64,000 nucleotides of DNA from an uncultured Cellvibrio sp. Lineage in GTDB: Bacteria > Pseudomonadota > Gammaproteobacteria > Pseudomonadales > Cellvibrionaceae. The notes beneath the pieces were generated by a model. It saw nothing but the letters and a program-made list of their open reading frames with translations, searched no databases and had not been told where the DNA came from. A program made the position numbers and the translations under genes. The DNA is taken from the NCBI GenBank assembly GCA_937958105.1, contig CALFXJ010000021.1, positions 62,001-126,000 on the forward strand, given 5' to 3'. This document shows, piece by piece, positions 44,638-54,127 of this stretch; the stretch's first letter is position 1, and each line of letters starts with the position of its first letter.

Positions 44638-45609
44638 ATGGGCAGCCTAGCGCCATTTGTTTCTATTGTTATACCTGTCTTTAATGAAGAACGCTATATT
44701 GCAGAGTGTCTTAACTCTGTTGGCAATCTGAATTATCCCGCAGAGCGGCTGGAAGTCATACTTGTTGACAACGGCTCCACTGATCGGACGCTTGAAATTG
44801 CACGGAACTACCCTATACGCATACTTGTAAAGGAATATGTGAAAGTCGGCGCAGTCAGAAACTACGGTGTCTCCCATGCTCGTGGGGAGATTATTGTTTT
44901 CCTGGATTCCGATTGCGTGGTAGAACCCGCCTGGCTGGAAGAAGGTGTTAAAAAACTCTCTGATGAAACTAAGCTTGTACTTGGCGGACAGTATCTAATG
45001 CGTGACAATCCGTCCTGGCTGGAGAGATACTGGGTTCTAAGCAACTCGAGGACGCAGGTTTATCAAACGACTTTGGTGGGAGGTTGTATCTTTATACATA
45101 AGTCTATGTTCGAATCTGTCAATGGTTTTGATGAGTCGCTCAATTCGGGAGAAGATAGTGACCTCACCAACCGCTTACGTCAACAAGGCGTTACCGTCAC
45201 TATCGATCCCTCTCTCAGTGTTGTTCACCTGGGATATCCTTCAGATGTCAGCGCCTTTATTAAACGGCAGGCATGGCATTCCGCAGATTACGTCAGCAAA
45301 CTCCCCGGCTCGCTCAAGGATAAAATTTTTCTTCTAAGCAGCACTTTTTTATTGGGAATAGTGAGCAGCGTGTTCTCTTTGTTACTATCTCCGAACATAT
45401 TAATATTATGCTTACCTATACTCATTGCCCCCCCTGCTATCTTAAGTTTTAAGCGGGTTAAACGAAGCAAAACAACGTTGCGAGGAATATTTGACTATTT
45501 TTCAGTTTACTGCGTAGATGTTCTTTATCTCACTGGTAGATCAATAGGTATTCTGAAGGGCATTAGAAATCTTATTTTTGTTCCGGCTTATAAGGAAGCT
45601 CGGCGTTGA
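44638..45609 (+). CDS. GT2 family glycosyltransferase
   Basis: 323 aa. GT-A fold: IVIPVFNEERYIAECL, VDNGSTDRT, NYGVSHARGEIIVFLDSDCVV (DXD equivalent), GGCIFIHKSMFESVNGFDESL, GEDSDLTNRLRQQG. Two hydrophobic segments near 230-265 suggest membrane anchoring. Adds one sugar to the lipid-linked repeat. Last gene of the CapK-CapA unit and followed by a bidirectional terminator. Confidence 0.88.
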   Translation: MGSLAPFVSIVIPVFNEERYIAECLNSVGNLNYPAERLEVILVDNGSTDRTLEIARNYPIRILVKEYVKVGAVRNYGVSHARGEIIVFLDSDCVVEPAWLEEGVKKLSDETKLVLGGQYLMRDNPSWLERYWVLSNSRTQVYQTTLVGGCIFIHKSMFESVNGFDESLNSGEDSDLTNRLRQQGVTVTIDPSLSVVHLGYPSDVSAFIKRQAWHSADYVSKLPGSLKDKIFLLSSTFLLGIVSSVFSLLLSPNILILCLPILIAPPAILSFKRVKRSKTTLRGIFDYFSVYCVDVLYLTGRSIGILKGIRNLIFVPAYKEARR

Positions 45610-45642
45610 GATAGACGGAAAAAGCCACTGGACAAGTTGCTG

Positions 45643-45665
45643 CAGCCGAGGAAATGCCTCGGCTG
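45643..45665. terminator. Hairpin between convergent GT2 and ABC genes
   Basis: CAGCCGAGG (45643-45651) and CCTCGGCTG (45657-45665) form a 9-bp stem with a 5-base loop, 33 bases past the GT2 stop and 17 bases past the ABC stop on the other strand. Only a short T-run on each side. Probably a bidirectional terminator. Confidence 0.65.
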
Positions 45666-45682
45666 TTCAGTGAAATCAAGAT

Positions 45683-47482
45683 TTAATCTATAAATCCTTT
45701 TTCCATCATTTCTCTAAAATCAGAATTATTCTCTTTAAGGTCTGAATAACTACCTGTTGCAACAATCCTGCCTTGCTCTACTATCGTGATAGCATCAGAC
45801 AACTTAATCGCTGCCGGGCGGTGAGAGATAACGATTACCAACACTTCAGTTTTTAATCTGCCCAGCAAGGTCATCAACTCGTATTCTGATTCAATATCCA
45901 GCGCACTGGTTGGTTCATCAAGTATGAGAACCCTACTTTCGCGATATAAAGCTCTTGCAATTCCGATTCGCTGCCTCTGCCCGCCACTCAACAGTTTTCC
46001 ATCCTGTCCCAATGGGGTATTTATACCTTGTGGCATCCGTTCAACAAACTCTAAAGCATTCGCTTGTTTCAGTGCATCGCGTACTTTTCTCAGATCAATA
46101 TCTTCCCGTTGTACTCCAAAAGCTACGTTTGCAACTACCGTATCATCAAGGATAAAAATACTCTGTGGCACATACCCTACGTTCCTTTGATATATCGCCA
46201 ATGACTGCTCATCTAACGCAACATCATTGATGAGCAAACTACCTTGTGAGTGAGGCAGTAGCCCAAGCATCACATCGGCCAGCGTGGATTTTCCTGAGCC
46301 AGACGGACCAGCTATTGTATTTAGCTTGGCAAGCTCGAAACGAAGGTTTACTTTGTTCAATGCCGGTTCAGTCACGTTAGGGTAAAAGTATGAAATATTC
46401 TTGAGCTCCAAACTTTTAACCTGATCCATTCGAAAATCACCTACGGCAGACTTTTGAGAGATATCTCTACTCAATTCATACCTTAAATCGGATACAACAC
46501 TTCCATTGGCACTCATACTCGATATCGACTTATAAACCTGCTGCATCGTCGGCAATAACTTATATCCGGCTAAGGCGTAAATACTCAGTATAGAGATAAC
46601 AGTGTCTGTTGATTCTGAATTAAATAAAAGAACAATTGCAAGAAGCAGAATAGCTCCAAAAGATATCGTTTCAATAACGAACTTAGGGACGTCACCGGAT
46701 AGCGCAATATAGGCTGCAGAATTGAGCCCCTTGTGATTAAGGGCTCCAAACGCACTTGTATATTTGTCTTCCAATGAACCTAATTTGATATCCTTAACCC
46801 CAATAAAAGATTCCGAAAGAATTGCCTGCACTCCATCATTCCTTTGCGTTACGATCTTGCCATGGCGTAAAAGGGATTTTTTAATCATTATATATGTAAA
46901 AAGATATGACCCACCGATCAGTGCTCCGGATGCAAACGCAATAAATGGGTTAATCAGCAGAAGACCCAGCAGGATGATAACCGCCACACATAAATTGCTT
47001 ACCATCAGGAGGAATGGTTGCAACACCATATAAACAAATCGAGGTGTCTCCTGAGATATGGTAGAAATTGATTTATTGTAATTAGTCGTTTTGTGAAAGA
47101 TATACTCGCGATGCAAAATATTGCTATACAACTTCTGCTGCAAATCACCACCCACGAGAACTGAAAATTTTAACAACAGCCAAAGCGTCAATGCTGAAAT
47201 AGCGTTGGAAAGAACGATCATTCCCAACGACGCGCCCGCAAATGCAATGATGAACTGTTTATTATTCTCAAAACCAAAAAAGTCATATAAATAGAAGAGA
47301 GCTTCATTCTTATGAATTAGATCTTGGTTGGAAAGAATAGTGATAAACGGCGCAATACTAGCCACACCTACAATTTGTACTAGCGCCGAGAATAGAAAAA
47401 AACACATCAATACAATAAGCTTTATTCTATGCTGATCGTCTATAACTCTAAAAATATTACTGATAATTTGGAGAATATACAT
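45683..47482 (-). CDS. ABC half-transporter, PglK/MsbA-like (candidate lipid-linked glycan flippase)
   Basis: 599 aa: six membrane helices in the first ~330 residues and a nucleotide-binding domain after about 350 with Walker A GPSGSGKSTLADVM, signature LSGGQRQRIGIARALY, Walker B VLILDEPTSALD, switch ISHRP. The type-IV exporter fold is that of MsbA and PglK. No Wzx homologue is visible in the window, so this protein may flip undecaprenyl-linked repeats to the periplasm. It is the last gene of a minus-strand glycosyltransferase run (13 bases after a GT4 gene). Low GC. Confidence 0.88.
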   Translation of the reverse strand: MYILQIISNIFRVIDDQHRIKLIVLMCFFLFSALVQIVGVASIAPFITILSNQDLIHKNEALFYLYDFFGFENNKQFIIAFAGASLGMIVLSNAISALTLWLLLKFSVLVGGDLQQKLYSNILHREYIFHKTTNYNKSISTISQETPRFVYMVLQPFLLMVSNLCVAVIILLGLLLINPFIAFASGALIGGSYLFTYIMIKKSLLRHGKIVTQRNDGVQAILSESFIGVKDIKLGSLEDKYTSAFGALNHKGLNSAAYIALSGDVPKFVIETISFGAILLLAIVLLFNSESTDTVISILSIYALAGYKLLPTMQQVYKSISSMSANGSVVSDLRYELSRDISQKSAVGDFRMDQVKSLELKNISYFYPNVTEPALNKVNLRFELAKLNTIAGPSGSGKSTLADVMLGLLPHSQGSLLINDVALDEQSLAIYQRNVGYVPQSIFILDDTVVANVAFGVQREDIDLRKVRDALKQANALEFVERMPQGINTPLGQDGKLLSGGQRQRIGIARALYRESRVLILDEPTSALDIESEYELMTLLGRLKTEVLVIVISHRPAAIKLSDAITIVEQGRIVATGSYSDLKENNSDFREMMEKGFID

Positions 47483-47495
47483 AATTCCATCTTGT

Positions 47496-48635
47496 TCAAG
47501 TATTAGTGCTTAACTGATTAGAGTCAGCGGATAGCAGTGCAGCAATATCAGTGACTTGTCGTTCTCTTGAAAACCGGTTCACAGCCCTTAATCTGGCAGC
47601 GCTTGAAAAATCCTTCGCTAGCGTAGGCGAAGTGGATAAGATACCTATTCTCTCAGCAAGCTCCCGATAATCACCCGGCGTTATGTAAAAGCCCGTAACA
47701 TTATCTATCGTCGTCTCGCTAAGGCCTTGTAAATTAGACACGATCAGTGGCAAACCTGACGCCATCATCTCTACGCTGGACATTGTGAAAGAGTCCCACC
47801 CGGTCGAGGCAATAACACCAACGAATGAGCTTCGCATAAGATCTGCAATATCATTACGATAACCTGCAAAGGTTACATGCTCGGCTGCCTCAGTACCTTT
47901 CAGCAGCTGTTGATAAACGCGCGCCTCATCACCTTTGTTGCCACATAAAACAAAATGCAACCCTTTATTCTTTTGGTTATCAACAAGCTCTATGGCTGCT
48001 TTGACAATGACCCTGACTCCCTTTCGCTCTTCCATATGACCCGAATAGAAAACTATCTTCCGATCTGCAGGGACTCCCAACAGGGTGTGCGCGTAGTGAT
48101 AGTTACCATAATCTGGTCTGTATGTCTGTGTGTCTACCCCTAAAGGTACAACCGATGTTCTATTATGAGGTACTCCTCTACCTGCGGTAGCCGTTTTACG
48201 CATCGCCTCGGATTCGAAGATAAAGTGATCAGGCTTGTTAGAACGCAGCAGCCATTCAAGACGCTTAGCTATAAGTTTGATGCCACTGTTTATCGAACTC
48301 ATTCCTGCCCCCCAGTAAGAGATGACTCGCTTAACGCGAGCTCGCTTCAAGGTATCTATAACAGGGGAGGGGTAGTTCAAGTCAAATGCGATAACCTGGT
48401 TAATACTGTTACGGGTCAGGAACGCATATAAAAATTCCTGATCAACAGATTTGTAGTCACACTGAATAATGTTGGTAGCAGTCTCCTCCACTGACTTATA
48501 AGACCAGAATATCTCTTCGTCGCTATATCCTGATTTTCTTGCAGCCTCAAGGAATACCTGCTCCAGAACACCAATTGCATAGCCTGTGTTCTGCTCGCAA
48601 TGCAGCATAATTAGTATGGAACTTCCCTTCTTCAT
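47496..48635 (-). CDS. GT4 family glycosyltransferase
   Basis: 379 aa, GT-B fold: VVPLGVDTQTYRP, KIVFYSGHMEERKGVRVIV, VTFAGYRNDIADLMRSS, VIASTGWDSFTMSSVEMMASGLPLIVSNLQGL, ending in a C-terminal tail of unknown role. EX7E-type site. Overlaps the upstream GT2 gene by 4 bases, giving translational coupling. Confidence 0.85.
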   Translation of the reverse strand: MKKGSSILIMLHCEQNTGYAIGVLEQVFLEAARKSGYSDEEIFWSYKSVEETATNIIQCDYKSVDQEFLYAFLTRNSINQVIAFDLNYPSPVIDTLKRARVKRVISYWGAGMSSINSGIKLIAKRLEWLLRSNKPDHFIFESEAMRKTATAGRGVPHNRTSVVPLGVDTQTYRPDYGNYHYAHTLLGVPADRKIVFYSGHMEERKGVRVIVKAAIELVDNQKNKGLHFVLCGNKGDEARVYQQLLKGTEAAEHVTFAGYRNDIADLMRSSFVGVIASTGWDSFTMSSVEMMASGLPLIVSNLQGLSETTIDNVTGFYITPGDYRELAERIGILSTSPTLAKDFSSAARLRAVNRFSRERQVTDIAALLSADSNQLSTNT

Positions 48636-49570
48636 TTTTTAATAATCCATAATCTCAGAAGCACCAGAGAACGCACAAGATTAACTCTGTGGAAGAACAC
48701 TTCTTGTCTGTTGCGTACAATGGCGTATTTAACAATATTCGCCAAGGAGAGAGGGATAGCAGTGAGGCTATCCAATAGAACACCGAGAGGGCGATCCAGA
48801 AATTTCTTTCGCGCGGTCAGCTTGGCTACATGGTAGGAGGAGTGAGCACCATCAATAAACTGTTTGGTGATATTCGCCTCGCTGTATTCCCGGTCCTTCA
48901 ATCTATGGCCTACGGGAGCTTCCGGAAAGTACAATATCCTGCGCCCTTCCTCTACAAGCCGACGGTAAATAATTGTCTCTTCTCCGGCAATCAATCTTGT
49001 TCCATTACGTCCTAGTGCGGGATCGAAACCGCCATACTGCAGAATGATCTCTTTTTTGATACAGAAGTTCTTCCCAAAGAACTCCTTGTCGAAGTTGTCA
49101 ACATCAATTGCTGAATCCCCATAGTCCAATCCCACAAAACAAGGTCTGAAGCGATTTGTATACCACCAGGGAATTGGCTTCTCCCAGTTGATGTTGATCT
49201 TGCTGTAGAGGCAGTCCGGGGCTACTTCATGAATCTTTTGCAGATATCTGGCCACCCAATCGTCCGGTATGTCCGCGTCATCATCAGTAAATAGAATATA
49301 TTGCCCCTTGGCTTTCTCTACGCCGGTGTTGCGGGCGTGGGAAAGACCTTGACGAGGCTCAAAAAAATAATGAAAGACAATAGAAGAATACAACCCAAAC
49401 TTATCGAAAACCTGGCGGGTATGATCTGGAGAGTTATTGTCAACCACAATAACTTCCACAATGGAGGTGTCAGTCAAGCGCTGGCAAGCTATTTGCTCTA
49501 AGGTTATGGCCAGGGAATCTGCATTGTTATAAGTACATAGAACAATGCTGATAAGAGGTGAATTAATCAT
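48632..49570 (-). CDS. GT2 family glycosyltransferase
   Basis: 312 aa, GT-A fold: ISIVLCTYNNADSLAITL, VDNNSPDHT, ARNTGVEKAKGQYILFTDDDADIP (DXD), ERNG-type FDPALGRNGTRLIAGEE. One cytosolic enzyme of repeat-unit assembly. Similar in general design to the neighbouring GT2 at 49642 but clearly different in sequence. Overlaps the downstream GT4 by 4 bases. Confidence 0.87.
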   Translation of the reverse strand: MINSPLISIVLCTYNNADSLAITLEQIACQRLTDTSIVEVIVVDNNSPDHTRQVFDKFGLYSSIVFHYFFEPRQGLSHARNTGVEKAKGQYILFTDDDADIPDDWVARYLQKIHEVAPDCLYSKININWEKPIPWWYTNRFRPCFVGLDYGDSAIDVDNFDKEFFGKNFCIKKEIILQYGGFDPALGRNGTRLIAGEETIIYRRLVEEGRRILYFPEAPVGHRLKDREYSEANITKQFIDGAHSSYHVAKLTARKKFLDRPLGVLLDSLTAIPLSLANIVKYAIVRNRQEVFFHRVNLVRSLVLLRLWIIKK

Positions 49571-49641
49571 TATTACTTATAACACTCCCGTGCATAATGC
49601 ATTTGATAAGGTGCAGTAAACCCAGTTTCTGCCGCTCCGTT

Positions 49642-50520
49642 TTAAAGCGCCAGTGTCCAGGGCTTTTCTTCAAATCTTGTAGAAAACCACCGCCATGATC
49701 GTTTAACCCAATATTCCAGAGAACCCCCCAGCTCACGCAGAATACTCATTATTGGTTGGTAGCGCATATGTCTAGCCCAGTTATAGAGATAGTGCTTACG
49801 CAAGGCTGGCTTCATCATGCACTTTGCATAAAATGCTCCACGGCCTCGGTCGTAGGTCCTGACAAGCTTGGACACTGCAGTGCCTTTTCGTTGATGGTGA
49901 TGGTAGACAACGGGACGGGGGTCATATAATCCGGTCCAACCCGCGCCCAATATTCTTGCCAGCACGTCGACATCTTCACAGGGATATCTTGTTCCTGCTC
50001 CAAACATTGGGTCAAATCCCATTACGGCTTCCAATGCTGATCTGCGAAAAGCGAAGTTCGCCCCATGTATTTCACCCGGGGTAATGTAACCAAAAGCGCT
50101 GTATTCCTTACGCACCTCCGATGTCTGGATAGTGATTGGATAATCTGTAGGATCAAAGAGAAGCGCTCTGCCGCCAACAAATCCCCATGGACCTTCATCC
50201 AGGCACGCAATGACCTGCTCCAGATAATCTTCTTGAGGATAGCAATCATCGTCAATAAAGGCGATATATTCACCCTCGGCGAGCCGCCAGCCTGTGTTCT
50301 TTGCGAAGCCGGTTCCAGCGAGAGATTCATAGAGCCTGCGAAACCTGACAGAGGTTGCTCCAGCAAACTCATCCAGTACAACCTCTGTGTGATCGGTTGA
50401 CGCATTATTCACTACTATTACTTCCCATTCCCAGGAACATTTGATCCGCGCCACATAGCTCAAACAGCAGCTTAGGCGTTTAGCTCGATTCTTCGTGCAG
50501 ATTACCAACGAAATTTTCAT
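49642..50520 (-). CDS. GT2 family glycosyltransferase
   Basis: 292 aa, GT-A fold: ISLVICTKNRAKRLSCCL, VNNASTDHTE, AKNTGWRLAEGEYIAFIDDDCYP (DXD), FGAGTRYPCEDVDVLARIL. No membrane helix is obvious. Separated by 71 bases from the GT2 gene downstream and 79 bases from the GT4 gene upstream; all minus strand. Donor and linkage unknown. Confidence 0.87.
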   Translation of the reverse strand: MKISLVICTKNRAKRLSCCLSYVARIKCSWEWEVIVVNNASTDHTEVVLDEFAGATSVRFRRLYESLAGTGFAKNTGWRLAEGEYIAFIDDDCYPQEDYLEQVIACLDEGPWGFVGGRALLFDPTDYPITIQTSEVRKEYSAFGYITPGEIHGANFAFRRSALEAVMGFDPMFGAGTRYPCEDVDVLARILGAGWTGLYDPRPVVYHHHQRKGTAVSKLVRTYDRGRGAFYAKCMMKPALRKHYLYNWARHMRYQPIMSILRELGGSLEYWVKRSWRWFSTRFEEKPWTLAL

Positions 50521-50599
50521 CTGAAAGTTCCCTCGCCTTTAGTCGTATATCAAACTCCATTTAATGCGCTCATAAATCTATGATAGAAGAAATGTTCTG

Positions 50600-51694
50600 C
50601 TACAAGCTCCTATGCAGAAGACTTGCATAAAGCTCGGTTGTTAAAACAGCATTGTGAGCAGCCAGATATTTTGGCGCCAGTTCCACTTTACCTGTCCTCT
50701 TTTCCAGAACCCTGGCAACTGCAGCCGCATATCCCTGGGGAGTGTGGTCATCAACCAAAAGATGAGGATAGGGTTCAAGGATTTCTCGAAGCCCCCCCAC
50801 ATTGTGCCCTACCAAAGGTACACCCAAGGCCAGCGTCTCCAATGCCGTCATTGGTGTACCCTCGTGATCCGAGCACATCACAACAACGTCTAGCCCATTT
50901 ATGCGGGACGGTATGTCCTTTCTGTGACCATAAAAAATGACTCTGTCGTTGAGTCCCATCCTGTTACTCTGCACTTCAAGCGGTTGTCTTAAGCTGCCAT
51001 CGCCGATGATGTGAAACATTAATTGTTTTTCATGGCAACGCTCCATAAGCAAAGCGGCCATATTTAGAAAAATGTCGACTCTTTTTACAGGTTCAAGTCG
51101 ACCAATAATTCCAATATGCAACTCTTGATTCGCTTTTTGGTTCGTACCAGCTTCTTCCTTGATTTTTTCAACATCAATTCCGTTCGGAATCGTCCATATC
51201 TTCTCTGGAGGGAAATTTTTTTTCAGTTTTTCTGCCAGATCACCTGAAACAGAAATGATACCCTGCTGCAGGTAACTTCCTATCCATCTATCCAGGGCTA
51301 CCTGAACGCGACGTAAACCTTTAGCGGCAAACTCAGGTGCTCCGTGACTGGTTCTGACTGATGGGCTGCGGGTGCTGAAAAGATTGGCAAGGGCGCCAAG
51401 AATATTCTCCTTTTGTCGATGCGTGTGCACGATATCCGGCTTGAACATCAGCATTATCCTGCGCATCTGAAGCAGTATTTTCGCAGCACTCATCCGCGAC
51501 TCATCCAAGACGCTAACCGGTATTTTTCTGGCAATGAGTTTCTCTGCCAGTTCGCCGTTATTCATCAGAATTACGTGCAGATCCAACAGTGGCTGTAATT
51601 CCTTCAACAAGGTATATGCCTGCACTTCCGCTCCAGCCCAGAGGTCACCCGAAATGATGTGCATAACCTTTATGCGTCGGTTTACAATTGCCAT
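50600..51694 (-). CDS. GT4 family glycosyltransferase
   Basis: 364 aa; the start at 51694 (MAIVNRRIKV) or the internal Met at 51664 (MHIISGDLWAGAEV) is possible. GT-B fold with HRQKENILGALAN, IGIIGRLEPVKRVDIFLNMA, VIFYGHRKDIPSRI, CSDHEGTPMTALETLALGVPLVGHNVGGL. First of the minus-strand glycosyltransferase run and divergent from the GT2 gene at 51861. Confidence 0.87.
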   Translation of the reverse strand: MAIVNRRIKVMHIISGDLWAGAEVQAYTLLKELQPLLDLHVILMNNGELAEKLIARKIPVSVLDESRMSAAKILLQMRRIMLMFKPDIVHTHRQKENILGALANLFSTRSPSVRTSHGAPEFAAKGLRRVQVALDRWIGSYLQQGIISVSGDLAEKLKKNFPPEKIWTIPNGIDVEKIKEEAGTNQKANQELHIGIIGRLEPVKRVDIFLNMAALLMERCHEKQLMFHIIGDGSLRQPLEVQSNRMGLNDRVIFYGHRKDIPSRINGLDVVVMCSDHEGTPMTALETLALGVPLVGHNVGGLREILEPYPHLLVDDHTPQGYAAAVARVLEKRTGKVELAPKYLAAHNAVLTTELYASLLHRSL

Positions 51695-51860
51695 GCTAAA
51701 AACGTCTTACCAGTTACTTGGATATCAGGACATGCCGTCGCAGGAATGAAAGCCCTGTTTCGAGGCTGTACAACGGAGATGAATATTATGCTTCGATGTC
51801 TGCACACAACAAGTGATTTCATTGCTACCACCTGTAAAGAATTCCAACATGAGGCTATCT

Positions 51861-53006
51861 ATGCTTGAGTTTCTTTTTTGGTTTTTTGCTTTAGGTTCGG
51901 TGTTCAGCTATTTCATCTATCCGCTGATACTTAAACTCTTGACCCAGACCAGCTACCACGCGAGCGCACCTGCTGCAGAGGAACCACCTAAACCGCTTTT
52001 CCTCTCGTTAATTGTGACCGCCTACAACGAGGAGGCCCGCATCCGCGAGAAGATCGAGAATACCCTGGCGGTTAAGTTCGATGCCGCACGTTTGGAATTG
52101 ATTGTCGCTTCCGATTGTTCGGATGATCGAACTGATGAGATTGTTCGCGAGTATGCTGACCGAGGCGTCCGACTGGTGCGTGCTGCTGAACGACTGGGTA
52201 AAGAAAACGCGCAGAAGACTGCGATTGAAGAAGCAAAGGGCGATGTCATTGTCTTTTCCGATGTGGCAACCCGCATTCCCGAAGATGCACTGGAGAAACT
52301 GGAAGCCTATTTTCAGGACCCAGGCATTGGTGCAGTGTCCAGCGAGGATCGCTTTATCAGCAAGGACGGCAGCGTGGCTGGCGAGGGTGCCTACGTTAAG
52401 TATGAAATGTGGCTCCGTCAGCAGGAATCCCAGCTGGCCGGGCTGGTAGGGCTGAGCGGTTCGTTCTTTGCCGCACGCAAGGATGTTTGTCAGGTGTGGG
52501 ATATTCATTCTCCCAGCGATTTTAATACCGCGCTTAATACCGCCCGCCTGGGACTGCGCGCGGTGACGGCTCCGGATGTGCTTGGATTTTATCAGGACCT
52601 GAAGGACCCCCAGAAGGAATATCAACGCAAGGTGCGCACTGTGGTCCGGGGCATGACGGCTTTGTCACGTCACAAAGAGGTGTTGAATCCACAGCGTTTT
52701 GGTCTATTTGCGTTTCAGGTGTTTTCTCACAAACTGATGCGCTGGCTGGTGCCTTGGTGTTTGATCGGTCTGTTTGTCGTTTCCGCGGTAGTGGCTCATG
52801 AAGGGGTGATTTATTCACTGGCACTGCTGTTTCAGCTCGGATTTTATGGCACTGCCGTACTCGCACACTTCCTGCCGGACCTGCGGGAAATTTCCTGGGT
52901 AAAGCTGGTTTATTTTTTTGTACAGGTCAATGTGGCGTTACTGGATGCAGCAATTAAATTTTTAGCCGGCATGAGAATGACAACATGGAAACCTTCAGCG
53001 CGCTGA
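51861..53006 (+). CDS. Membrane GT2 family glycosyltransferase
   Basis: 381 aa from ATG 51861 (MLEFLFWFFALG), with GAGG 6 bases upstream; a TTG-type start at 51813 is less likely. N-terminal helix, GT-A domain (LIVTAYNEEARIREKIENTL, IVASDCSDDRTDEI, GDVIVFSDVATRIPEDALEK), then three membrane helices at about 295-375. Domain order is like processive or lipid-linked sugar transferases. Overlaps the next gene by 22 bases. GC content returns to that of the core genome from here on. Confidence 0.87.
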   Translation: MLEFLFWFFALGSVFSYFIYPLILKLLTQTSYHASAPAAEEPPKPLFLSLIVTAYNEEARIREKIENTLAVKFDAARLELIVASDCSDDRTDEIVREYADRGVRLVRAAERLGKENAQKTAIEEAKGDVIVFSDVATRIPEDALEKLEAYFQDPGIGAVSSEDRFISKDGSVAGEGAYVKYEMWLRQQESQLAGLVGLSGSFFAARKDVCQVWDIHSPSDFNTALNTARLGLRAVTAPDVLGFYQDLKDPQKEYQRKVRTVVRGMTALSRHKEVLNPQRFGLFAFQVFSHKLMRWLVPWCLIGLFVVSAVVAHEGVIYSLALLFQLGFYGTAVLAHFLPDLREISWVKLVYFFVQVNVALLDAAIKFLAGMRMTTWKPSAR

Positions 53007-54127
53007 TACATGGCGATCTGCCGCCGGCTGGCAATCGGATTAGCTTGAATCTAAACACATCGGAGGACCTGCCGCACTTTCCCGGCTATCACGAACTGTG
53101 GCTCGACTCAGGTACTTCCGCGCTGGCAGTCGCGCTTCTTCTGATCCGCCAGCGGCACCCGGATATTCATGAACCAGAAGTTGTGATTCCGGCTTATTGC
53201 TGCCCCGACCTGGCAGCCGCTGCCCAGTATGCGGGCTTCAAGGTTGTGGTTGTGGACATCGACCAGCAGGATGCGGCCTTTTCGATCTCTACACTGGAAC
53301 AGGCCCTTGGCGAATGCACTCTGGCTGTGATTGCTGTTAATTTTCTCGGTGTGCGGGAAAAACTGGCGGAGCTGCGGCAATTGCTGCAGGCCCATCCCCA
53401 CACCAGCCTGATCGAAGACAATGCGCAGTGGTTTCCGGACCCGCAGGAATTTTCTGAGCTGGCTGGAGATTATGTGGTGTTTTCCTTCGGGCGGGGTAAA
53501 CCGTTGAGTCTGCTGGGTGGCGGTCTCCTGCTCACCAAAGCACCTCCCACAGACTTGCCGGCTGCAGCTGGTATCCCAGCCTCTTCCACGCTCCGGTTAA
53601 AGATCCGTGCGTATAACCTGCTGCTCCACCCACGTCTTTATCAACTGCTCAATCGAAACCCGCTGATCCGCCTGGGTGAGACACGCTACCATCCGTTAAC
53701 AGACATTCAGACGATGGATGAGCAGCGAAAAAGCCTGCTGCCACCAAATCTGCGGCGCTACAGCGCACGCAGTCGCATCCTGGAGCAGCAATACGACACT
53801 TTTTTTGCAAACAAAAGGTTGCTGTATCAGCCGCTCACGTCAGACAGGCGGCGACGCCTATTGCGTTATCCTGTGCTGTGCGTCAATCACGAGCAGCGCG
53901 ATGCCGTGCTGCGGGACCTGCAGCGTGCCGGCCTCGGCGCTACGGCGATGTACCAGAAGCCGCTGCCAACTATTGATGAGATGGACCGGCTGACGAGGGT
54001 CCATGGTGGCTATTCGAATGCGGCGGAATTTGCTGATAGACTGATTACGCTACCGCTTCACGATGGTGTCACACCACAGCATCTCGCCAGAATCCTGCGC
54101 ATCTTTGATAAACATCAGCGCTCTTGA
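52985..54127 (+). CDS. DegT/DnrJ/EryC1-type aminotransferase-like protein
   Basis: 380 aa, PLP fold type I: cofactor-binding LDSGTSALAVALL, YCCPDLAAAAQYAGFKVVVVDID, phosphate-side LIEDNAQ, and the presumed PLP lysine in FSFGRGKPLSLLGGG. It probably aminates a keto-sugar nucleotide or has a related role in the repeat unit. Start overlaps the GT2 gene by 22 bases; end overlaps xrtA (opposite strand) by 13 bases. The K-loop is less canonical than in ArnB-like enzymes, so some caution is needed. Confidence 0.75.
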   Translation: METFSALIHGDLPPAGNRISLNLNTSEDLPHFPGYHELWLDSGTSALAVALLLIRQRHPDIHEPEVVIPAYCCPDLAAAAQYAGFKVVVVDIDQQDAAFSISTLEQALGECTLAVIAVNFLGVREKLAELRQLLQAHPHTSLIEDNAQWFPDPQEFSELAGDYVVFSFGRGKPLSLLGGGLLLTKAPPTDLPAAAGIPASSTLRLKIRAYNLLLHPRLYQLLNRNPLIRLGETRYHPLTDIQTMDEQRKSLLPPNLRRYSARSRILEQQYDTFFANKRLLYQPLTSDRRRRLLRYPVLCVNHEQRDAVLRDLQRAGLGATAMYQKPLPTIDEMDRLTRVHGGYSNAAEFADRLITLPLHDGVTPQHLARILRIFDKHQRS

